Position numbers and translations under genes: made by a program
Notes under the pieces: generated by a model
Database searches by the model: none
What the model was told of the DNA's origin: nothing
Seen by the model: only the letters and a program-made list of their open reading frames with translations
Source of the DNA: DAHUXT01 sp036378295
GTDB taxonomy: Bacteria; Chloroflexota; Ktedonobacteria; Ktedonobacterales; JADMIN01
NCBI GenBank assembly: GCA_036378295.1
Contig: DASUWS010000025.1
Coordinates: 1 to 23,389 of the forward strand
Direction of reading: 5' to 3'
DNA: 23,389 bases
Shown: positions 6,478 through 12,912 of the stretch, one piece after another
How positions within the stretch are numbered: position 1 is the stretch's first letter
How the letters are laid out: the number at the start of each line of letters is the position of its first letter

Positions 6478-8013
6478 CTAGACTGCTTCTGCTGTAGCTG
6501 CATAGGTTGGCGGGCGGCGGAACCTGGTCGCCTGCTCGAAGGCATAGGCGAGACCAAGTAATTTCGGCTCGCTGAAGGCCCGTCCCATGAAGGTAATGCC
6601 GAGTGGCAGCCCAAACGAGTATCCGGCGGGCACAGTGATCGCGGGGTACCCGGCGAGCGCGGCGGGTTGCGCGCTGCCGCCAATGTCGTGGTCGCCGTCG
6701 ATCAGATCTATTTTCCAGGCCGGCGCATTGCTTGGCATGCAGAGCGCGTCAAGTTGATGCTCGCGCATGACGGCATCAATACCCTCGTCACGCCCCATCC
6801 GCAGGCATTCCGCGCGCGCTTGCAGATATTCCTCTTCGCTGAGCGGCCCCTTCTCCTGTGCCATCTCGAACAGCTCCTGCCCGAAGTAGGGCATCTCCCG
6901 CGCGGCGTGCTCCCGGTTGAAGGCAATCAACTCCTCAAGCGACTGCACACGCGCCTCCGGGCCGAGCGCCGAGAGATACGCGTTGAGGTCAGCCTTGAAC
7001 TCGTACAGCAGGACGATCAACTCAGCCTGGGACGAGCGCAACTGCTTCACCGAGGGCAGATCCGCCGGATCGACCAGCACCGCCCCCAGCGATTTCAGCG
7101 TCTCGATCGCCGAGGCAAACACCGCATCGGTCTTCTCACTGTAACCCGTGTACATCTCTCGCGGTATGCCAATGCGGGCGCCGCGGAGCGCGTTGGGGTC
7201 AAGATATTGCCGGTAATCGGCGGACACATGTCCAGCACTGGCCTGTGTTGCGGGATCACGCGGATCCTCGCCAGCCATCGCACCGAGCAGGAGCGCCGCA
7301 TCGGCCACAGTCCGCCCGAAGGGGCCGACAGTATCCTGGCTATGCGCGATGGGAATGACGCCAGAGCGGCTGGTCAGCCCGACGGTCGGTTTGATGCCCA
7401 CCACGCCGTTCATCGACGCGGGGCACAGAATCGAGCCATCGGTCTCGGTGCCCACGGATGCGGCGCAGAGATTCGCCGCGACCGCGCTGGCTGAGCCAGA
7501 GCTAGAGCCACAGGGTGAGCGGTCAAGCGCGTAAGGATTGAGCGCCTGACCGCCCCTGGCACTCCATCCGCTGGAAGAGTGGGTGGAGCGGAAATTGGCC
7601 CACTCACTCAGGTTTGCCTTGCCCAGCAGCAGCGCACCCGCCGCGCGGAGACGTGACGCGGTAGAGGCGTCCTCGGCATGTCTGGCGCCGACCAGCGCCA
7701 GGGAACCAGCGGTCGTCTCCATCCCGTCTGCCGTGTCAATGTTGTCTTTCAGCAGGATGGGAATACCGTGGAGTGGTCCCCGCACGTGGCCCGCGGCACG
7801 CTCGCGGTCGAGCGCTTCGGCAATTGCCAGCGCGTCGGGGTTCATCTCAATGACCGCGCGCAGCGTCGGCCCATCGCTATCAAGCGCCGCGATTCGCTCG
7901 ATATATGCTTCGACCAGTTGCCGGGAGGTACGCTGTCCGGATTCCAGCGCTGCCTGCAGGTCAGCAATCGTCTGCTCCTCCAGGTCGGTGTGCGGAGACT
8001 GCCACTCGCTCAT
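6478..8013 (-). CDS. Amidase signature family hydrolase
   Basis: A 511-aa amidase with the Ser-cisSer-Lys triad: Lys in GIPILLKDNIDTADG (~residue 89), cis-Ser in CGSSSGSASAVAA (~172) and nucleophile Ser in GTETDGSILCPAS (~195). The length is normal for the family. ATG 8013 is preferred over ATG 8031 because AAGGTG lies 6 nt upstream of it. It starts 26 nt after the stop of a 68-aa gene, so the two are probably co-transcribed. Amidase-signature enzymes hydrolyse amides such as indole-3-acetamide, aryl amides or nitrile-derived amides. GatA is unlikely because no GatB or GatC lies nearby. In this context it could release an aromatic acid for the upstream-encoded CoA ligase (inference). Confidence 0.9.
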   Translation of the reverse strand: MSEWQSPHTDLEEQTIADLQAALESGQRTSRQLVEAYIERIAALDSDGPTLRAVIEMNPDALAIAEALDRERAAGHVRGPLHGIPILLKDNIDTADGMETTAGSLALVGARHAEDASTASRLRAAGALLLGKANLSEWANFRSTHSSSGWSARGGQALNPYALDRSPCGSSSGSASAVAANLCAASVGTETDGSILCPASMNGVVGIKPTVGLTSRSGVIPIAHSQDTVGPFGRTVADAALLLGAMAGEDPRDPATQASAGHVSADYRQYLDPNALRGARIGIPREMYTGYSEKTDAVFASAIETLKSLGAVLVDPADLPSVKQLRSSQAELIVLLYEFKADLNAYLSALGPEARVQSLEELIAFNREHAAREMPYFGQELFEMAQEKGPLSEEEYLQARAECLRMGRDEGIDAVMREHQLDALCMPSNAPAWKIDLIDGDHDIGGSAQPAALAGYPAITVPAGYSFGLPLGITFMGRAFSEPKLLGLAYAFEQATRFRRPPTYAATAEAV

Positions 8014-8039
8014 CAATTCACCTTCACTCATTCGGCATG

Positions 8040-8246
8040 CTAGACGCCCAGATCATACAGTTGCTCGAACTGGAGATCGAGATCGTTTGTCGCCTGCCAG
8101 AGACAGGCGAGCGCTTTGCGCACGTTGCGAGCGGCGCAAGGAGGCAAGTCATCGCGCGCGGCGAGCTGCTTGAGCACGTCATAGGCGCGCAGGGTTTCTT
8201 GCTCCATCGGCGTGAGAGTTGTGCCCAGGATATCAGTGTCTGCCAT
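8040..8246 (-). CDS. 68-aa protein of unknown function upstream of the amidase
   Basis: A 68-aa, mostly helical, mildly acidic protein (starts MADTDILGTTLTPMEQET, ends LQFEQLYDLGV). It has a good ribosome site (GAGGAG, ~8 nt before ATG 8246) and stops 26 nt before the preferred amidase start, so it is probably real and translated with it. It has no signal peptide or membrane segment; two Cys (PPCAARNVRKALACLW) are spaced 11 apart. I considered a GatC-like amidase partner because of size and position, but the GatC N-terminal pattern is absent. Function unknown. Confidence 0.6.
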   Translation of the reverse strand: MADTDILGTTLTPMEQETLRAYDVLKQLAARDDLPPCAARNVRKALACLWQATNDLDLQFEQLYDLGV

Positions 8247-8337
8247 TGCAAACGCTCCTCACCGTCTTCACGGCTCCCAATCATCTATTCATCCAGGTGA
8301 TACATCTGATACATCCGCGGTATGCGCGACGGGGCGG

Positions 8338-9675
8338 CTAGTAGACGGCGACCGGACGCTCATCCTTCAGCCGCTTCGCCTTCAGCTCGAAGCGCGGCAG
8401 CGTTCCTGGCGTCATCAACTCGATGATGAAGCGTAACCCTTCGTGCGCGGAAGACAATTCATGAGCGAGGGTCTCGCTCAACGCTGGCCACTCATCCTCG
8501 CGCCCTGGCTTCATCTCCACCTTGATTGAGATTTCGTCGCGGATATCGTTGCGCCAGATGTAGATCTGGAACTCGTCAATGGCATCATGCTCGCGGATGA
8601 TCGCCTCAACGGCTCGCGGATAGACATTCGTTCCACGGATGAGCTTCATGTCGTCCCAGCGGCCACGGATGCCACCCTGATAGATGTCACCGGTACGCCC
8701 GCAGGCACAGGCGGAATAGGGCAGCTTCAGCACCATATCTTTCGTTCGATAGCGCAACACGGGAATGAAGCCGCGCCCAAACGAGGTGACAACGCGCTCG
8801 CCCAATTCACCGTATGGCACTGGCTCGCCCGTCTCCGGATTGATGACCTCCTCGATGAAGTGATCTTCGATGATATGGGTGCCGCCTGGCTGATGCGAGC
8901 ATTCGAAGATCATGATGGTGCCGACCTCTGTCATGCCAGCGGTGTCACCACACTTCGCGCCCCACGCCTCCTCAAGCTGCCGCTTGACTGCCGGAATGGA
9001 GCCAGATGGCTCGCCTGAGAGGATGATCTTGTTCACCTTGCTCTGTGCCAGGTCGATGCCTAGCTCCTGCGCCACTTGCCAGAGGCGGAGGGCATACGTC
9101 GGCGTGGAGCAGACAGTCGTGACGCCCATCTCGACGATTTGCCGCACACGCGCCTCGGTGGTCTGCGCACCACCTGGAATGACGAGCGCGCCAAGTTTCT
9201 CCGACGCATAGTGCGCGCCCCAGAAGCCGATGAACGAGCCGTAGCCAAAGGCAAAGTAGACGACATCTTCCGGGCGGACACCGAATCCCCAGAAGCCATA
9301 GCACCACATCTCGGTGATCCACTCCCAGTCTTTCATGCTATCGAGGACCCGAATCGGGACACGTCCGCTGGTGCCGGAGGTCAGGTGATAGCGGATCGCG
9401 TTTTCCTGCCCGGTGGTGGGCAGCGCGCCAAACAGGGGCTGCTCCACCTGCGATTCCATCCATTCTTCCCGCGTCATGAAGGGAATTCGCCGGAGATCAT
9501 CCAGCGTCTTCAACTGGTCGGGATGGAGGCCAGCGGCATCGAAGCGCTTCTTGTGAAAGGGACTGCGGGCATATGCCCACTGGGTCATGCGTTGCAGCTT
9601 CGCCAGTTGGAGCGCCTGAAGCTGCTCACGCGGCAGCGTCTCGTTCTTTGGATTCCAGTACTCGGAATACGCCAT
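8338..9675 (-). CDS. PaaK-type aryl-CoA ligase (phenylacetate-CoA ligase family)
   Basis: A 445-aa adenylate-forming enzyme of the phenylacetate-CoA ligase family. Visible motifs: P-loop YHLTSGTSGRVPIRV (~residues 96-110), the A5-like DTAGMTEVG, the A7-like RYRTKDM, a CACGRTGD Cys pair, RGTNVYPRAVEAII, and the C-terminal catalytic-lysine region FELKAKRLKDER (K432). The length fits PaaK (~430-445). It should convert an aromatic carboxylate plus ATP and CoA to the aryl-CoA ester. Within this cluster the best substrate guess is 2-aminobenzoate (anthranilate) or salicylate, feeding the monooxygenase-reductase. The start at ATG 9675 has GGAGGG ~7 nt upstream. It lies 48 nt downstream of the acyl-CoA dehydrogenase gene. 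The substrate is inferred from context only. Confidence 0.9.
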   Translation of the reverse strand: MAYSEYWNPKNETLPREQLQALQLAKLQRMTQWAYARSPFHKKRFDAAGLHPDQLKTLDDLRRIPFMTREEWMESQVEQPLFGALPTTGQENAIRYHLTSGTSGRVPIRVLDSMKDWEWITEMWCYGFWGFGVRPEDVVYFAFGYGSFIGFWGAHYASEKLGALVIPGGAQTTEARVRQIVEMGVTTVCSTPTYALRLWQVAQELGIDLAQSKVNKIILSGEPSGSIPAVKRQLEEAWGAKCGDTAGMTEVGTIMIFECSHQPGGTHIIEDHFIEEVINPETGEPVPYGELGERVVTSFGRGFIPVLRYRTKDMVLKLPYSACACGRTGDIYQGGIRGRWDDMKLIRGTNVYPRAVEAIIREHDAIDEFQIYIWRNDIRDEISIKVEMKPGREDEWPALSETLAHELSSAHEGLRFIIELMTPGTLPRFELKAKRLKDERPVAVY

Positions 9676-9723
9676 CGTTGAACCCTCCGCTCTTGCGCCA
9701 GAAGCGCCGTTGCCGCTGGCTGG

Positions 9724-10875
9724 CTAGTGCTCACGCCCGATCAATTCACGTGCGAGAATGACGCGCTGGATGTTGCTCGCTCCCTCATAAATCTGTAAGC
9801 CCTTGATATCGCGATAGTAGCGCTCGACGGGATATTCGCTGGAATAGCCGCGATTGCCATAGAGCGAAACCGCCTCGGAAGCCGCCCGTGCCGCTGCCTC
9901 GGTTGCGAAGAGCTTGGCACTGGCAACCGCCTGTGTCGCCGGACGGCCCTGATCCACCAGCCACGCGGCCTGATGGACGAGCAGCCGGGCTGCCGCAATA
10001 TCTACCGCCATGTTGGCGATCGTCGCCTGCACCATCTGAAAATCACCCAGGCGACGCCCAAACTGCCGCCGTTCCCGCGCCCACATCACGCATGCGTCGA
10101 GACATGCCTGGCCAATCCCAACCGCCCCGGCGGCGACGCCCAGGCGCCCACGATCCAGCGCGGACATAGCAACACGGAAACCCTCGCCTGACTCGCCAAG
10201 CAGAGCGGCTGCTGGAACCCGGCACCGCTCGAAGGTGATATGCGCGTGATCGGATGCGCGATGGCCCAACTCAACGCCAGGCATCTTCTCGCGGCGCATC
10301 CCTGGTGTTTCGGTCTCTACTAGAAAGGCACAGATGCCTTTGTGGCGCGCGGTTCGGTCGCGCGTAGCAAAGACGATGGCAAGTTGTGCCAATTTACCAT
10401 TGGTGATCCAAATCTTCTCGCCGTTGAGCAGATAGTCCGAACCATCGGGAGTCACCGTGGTCTGAATGTTGGCGGCGTCAGATCCAGCCTCTGGTTCAGT
10501 GAGGCAGTAGCAGCCAATCCACTCGCCGCTCGTGAGCCGGGGCAGGTAGCGCTGCTTCTGCTCTTCCGTCCCCCACTGCTCCAGGCAACCCGAGACGAGG
10601 CTGGCATGAACCGTCAGCAATCCCCGCACCGACGAATCGGCTCGCCCCAGCTCTTCGCAAACGAGCGCGAATGAGACGGCATCCATGGCCGCACCGCCAT
10701 ATTGCCTGGCAATCGGACCGCCGAGAAAGCCCAACTCCGCCATGCGCCCAATCAGGTGCATCGGGAACGTGCTCGTCTCATCAGCGGCACGCGCCAGCGG
10801 CGCCACCTCACTATGCGCGAAGTCGCGCGCCAGCGCCTGAACCCGTTGCTGCGCTGGCGACAGCTCGAAATCCAT
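9724..10875 (-). CDS. Acyl-CoA dehydrogenase, glutaryl-CoA-dehydrogenase-like substrate pocket
   Basis: A 383-aa FAD enzyme with the full acyl-CoA dehydrogenase layout: N-terminal helical domain, beta domain with CYCLTEPEAGSDAAN (~123-137) and KIWITNG (~154-160), and C-terminal domain with the catalytic base E364 in IYEGASNIQ. Arg84 in DSSVRGLLTVHASLV aligns by eye with the Arg of glutaryl-CoA dehydrogenase that binds the distal carboxylate, suggesting a dicarboxylic acyl-CoA substrate such as a ring-opening product. Start and RidA stop share ATGA at 10873-10877 (translational coupling), with GGAGGA upstream. It probably oxidises a C7 dicarboxylyl-CoA intermediate after ring cleavage (inference). 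Confidence 0.92.
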   Translation of the reverse strand: MDFELSPAQQRVQALARDFAHSEVAPLARAADETSTFPMHLIGRMAELGFLGGPIARQYGGAAMDAVSFALVCEELGRADSSVRGLLTVHASLVSGCLEQWGTEEQKQRYLPRLTSGEWIGCYCLTEPEAGSDAANIQTTVTPDGSDYLLNGEKIWITNGKLAQLAIVFATRDRTARHKGICAFLVETETPGMRREKMPGVELGHRASDHAHITFERCRVPAAALLGESGEGFRVAMSALDRGRLGVAAGAVGIGQACLDACVMWARERRQFGRRLGDFQMVQATIANMAVDIAAARLLVHQAAWLVDQGRPATQAVASAKLFATEAAARAASEAVSLYGNRGYSSEYPVERYYRDIKGLQIYEGASNIQRVILARELIGREH

Positions 10876-11291
10876 CAGCTTTGCTCCTCCGCGCCCAGCA
10901 CGGCGAACCCCTCCATCTCGACCAGCGCCTCCGGCTGGAAGAGTCCCTTCACCTCAAGGAGCGCCATCGCCGGATAGTAGTTGCCGAAATACTCCCGGAA
11001 CAGTTTGCCAAGCGGCTTCAGGTGCGCGATATAGGCGTCGCGGCTGGTGACGTAGAGATTCAGCTTGACGATATCCGCCATCTGGCCGCCTGCCTCATGC
11101 ACCACCGCATGCAGATTGTGCAGCACCTGCTGGCACTGCGCCACGATGTCGCCCGGCGCGACGATTCGCCCGTCGCCGTCACTGGCATCCTGACCCGCGA
11201 GGAAGAGCAGGCTGCCGCCTGTGGTCAGCAGCCCATGATTGAAGCCGCGCGGCGTTGGCAAGCTCGGTGGATTGATGATCTCTTTGCTCAT
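10875..11291 (-). CDS. RidA (YjgF/UK114) family protein lacking the usual catalytic Arg
   Basis: A 138-aa RidA-fold protein: LLFLAGQDA (~28-36), a VAQCQQVLHNLHAVVHEAGG helix (50-69), DIVKLNLYVTSRDAY, and the C-terminal YYPAMALLEV...LVEMEGFAVL. In enamine/imine deaminase RidA the motif is 'PARxxxEV', with Arg essential; here Met109 occupies that place, while the Glu of the last strand (E127) is kept. It therefore probably does not perform the classic 2-aminoacrylate hydrolysis. It overlaps the acyl-CoA dehydrogenase start (ATGA) and begins 6 nt after the crotonase stop, so it is an integral pathway gene. Possible roles are hydrolysis of the ring enamine of an aminobenzoyl-CoA-derived intermediate, or binding it. 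Confidence 0.9.
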   Translation of the reverse strand: MSKEIINPPSLPTPRGFNHGLLTTGGSLLFLAGQDASDGDGRIVAPGDIVAQCQQVLHNLHAVVHEAGGQMADIVKLNLYVTSRDAYIAHLKPLGKLFREYFGNYYPAMALLEVKGLFQPEALVEMEGFAVLGAEEQS

Positions 11292-11297
11292 AGCACA

Positions 11298-12089
11298 TCA
11301 CCGCCCAGTAAATGTTGGCTTCTGCTTCGCCTCAAACGCCTCATAGAAGGCCCGGTGATCATCGCCGAGCAGCAAGAGCGCCTGCGCCTGCGCTTCCGCT
11401 TCGATGGCAGTGACGAGGTCCATGCTCTGCTCATTATTGAGCATGCGCTTGGTCATCGCCAGCGCCTGCGATGGGCCAGCGGCCAGGCGCCGCGCCCATT
11501 CCATCGTCGCAGGGAGCACCTCGCCATGCGACACAACACGATTGACCAGGCCATAGCGCTCGGCGGTCGCGGCGTCAATCGTATCGCCCAGCAGCAGAAG
11601 CTCCATTGCCCGGCCCAAGCCGACGATGCGCGGCAACAGGTAGCCCGCGCCCATGTCGGCTCCCGTCAGCCCCACTCTGGTAAACAGGAAGGCGATGCGA
11701 GCCTTCTCCGAAGCGATACGCAGATCGGATGCCAGCGCAAGCACCGTCCCCGCACCCGCTGTCATACCGTTGAGCGCGGCGAGAATAGGCTTATCGAGCA
11801 GGCGCATATGCTGCACCACCGCTCCGGTCATGCGCGTAAAGTCGAGATGGGCCTTCAGGTCGCGCTTCAGCAATTCACCGATGATCTCTTGCACATCGCC
11901 ACCGGATGAGAAGGCATCGCCCGTACCAGTCAGCACCACGACTTTCACCGTGTCGTCATAGCGCAGCGTCTCGAAGAGGTCGCGCAGTTGGGCATAGATC
12001 TCGAACGTGAGCGCGTTCAGCTTCTCGGGCCGGTTGAGCGTGATCGTCGCCACGCCACCCCCAACCTCGTATAGAAAGTCGTACTTCAT
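11298..12089 (-). CDS. Crotonase (enoyl-CoA hydratase/isomerase) family protein
   Basis: A 263-aa crotonase. The oxyanion-hole segments are present: AFSSGGDVQE (59-68) and NGMTAGAGTVLALASD (107-122). The two glutamates of classic enoyl-CoA hydratase appear replaced (Val116 in AGAGTVL and Phe135 in RIAFLFTR by eye alignment), while Asp145 in TGADMGAGYLLPRIVG is in a catalytic position used by other crotonases. It is therefore more likely a hydrolase, isomerase or ring-opening enzyme than a plain hydratase, though this needs alignment. Start ATG 12089 has GAAGGG ~9 nt upstream. It lies 37 nt after the SDR gene and 6 nt before the RidA-like gene. Confidence 0.9.
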   Translation of the reverse strand: MKYDFLYEVGGGVATITLNRPEKLNALTFEIYAQLRDLFETLRYDDTVKVVVLTGTGDAFSSGGDVQEIIGELLKRDLKAHLDFTRMTGAVVQHMRLLDKPILAALNGMTAGAGTVLALASDLRIASEKARIAFLFTRVGLTGADMGAGYLLPRIVGLGRAMELLLLGDTIDAATAERYGLVNRVVSHGEVLPATMEWARRLAAGPSQALAMTKRMLNNEQSMDLVTAIEAEAQAQALLLLGDDHRAFYEAFEAKQKPTFTGR

Positions 12090-12126
12090 CGCCAGGAACC
12101 CTTCAATTGAGCCAGCTTTGCCCGCG

Positions 12127-12912
12127 CTACCCCATCACCGCGCCACCATCAACATTGATCGCCTGGCCAGAGATGCCACCGCTGCCCTCCTGTGCCAGGA
12201 AGGCGACGACTCGCGCCACCTCTTCCGGCGTGACGAGCCGTCCCTGCGGGTTAGACCGCACAAGGTAGGCCCGGGCCTCGGCCTCGGTCATGCCCGTACG
12301 GGCAACCATATTAGCAACGGCGGCATTGGTCATCGGGGTATCGACATAGCCTGGGCAGACGGAATTCACCGTAACACCCGTCGTCGCCAATTCCACCGCG
12401 ATGCCTTTCATCAGCCCCAGCACTCCATGCTTCGACGCGGTATAGGCGATGGTATAGCGGCTTGCCGTTTTGCCGGCAATCGAGGCAACGGTGATGATAC
12501 GTCCCCAGCGCCGCTCCACCATCTCCGGCGCGACGGCTTTGCTGACGTAATAGACGCTGGTCAGGTTCATCGCCAGCATGCGATGCCACAATTCGTCTGG
12601 GTGGCCGAGAAACTTGGCGCTCTGGGCGCTGCCCGCGTTGTTCACCAGGATATCGATTCCCCCAAGCTGCGACCGCGCCGCCTCGACCATCTGTTGCACC
12701 TGCGTGGGGTCGGTCACGTCGCAGGAGATTACGACCGCTTTGCGCCCCAACGCCACAACTTCTGCCGCCACCTGCTCCAATTCAGCGGTGCCGCGCGCGG
12801 TCAATGCGACGTCCGCGCCCATCTGTGCCAGCATCAGCGCGGTGGAGCGGCCAATTCCTCGGCTCGCGCCAGTAATCAACGCTCGTTTCCCTGTCAGCGA
12901 TTCATCAGCCAT
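12127..12912 (-). CDS. Short-chain dehydrogenase/reductase (3-hydroxyacyl-CoA or ring-alcohol dehydrogenase)
   Basis: A 261-aa classical SDR. Cofactor loop TGASRGIG at 14-21, NNAG at 91-94, catalytic Ser144, Tyr157 and Lys161 (YTASK), and PGYVDTPMT near 187-195. The Arg after the glycine loop and 'TARG' at the end of beta-2 leave NAD versus NADP preference unclear. ATG 12912 is supported by GGAGG 6 nt upstream and overlaps the end of the monooxygenase gene by 8 nt; a longer frame to 12984 exists but lies within that gene. In the cluster it would reduce the ring ketone or oxidise a 3-hydroxyacyl-CoA. FabG-like acetoacetyl-CoA reductase is the alternative. Confidence 0.92.
   Translation of the reverse strand: MADESLTGKRALITGASRGIGRSTALMLAQMGADVALTARGTAELEQVAAEVVALGRKAVVISCDVTDPTQVQQMVEAARSQLGGIDILVNNAGSAQSAKFLGHPDELWHRMLAMNLTSVYYVSKAVAPEMVERRWGRIITVASIAGKTASRYTIAYTASKHGVLGLMKGIAVELATTGVTVNSVCPGYVDTPMTNAAVANMVARTGMTEAEARAYLVRSNPQGRLVTPEEVARVVAFLAQEGSGGISGQAINVDGGAVMG

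Noticed and set aside
8040..8246. GatC subunit of an Asp/Glu-tRNA amidotransferase, with the amidase as GatA
   Set aside because: The 68-aa protein lacks the GatC N-terminal pattern, and no gatB lies nearby; the amidase looks like a general amidase-signature enzyme.
10671..11909. A 412-aa plus-strand open frame opposite the acyl-CoA dehydrogenase, RidA and crotonase genes
   Set aside because: It spans three firmly identified genes on the other strand; its composition (many Arg, His, Gln) and lack of motifs mark it as an antisense artefact.
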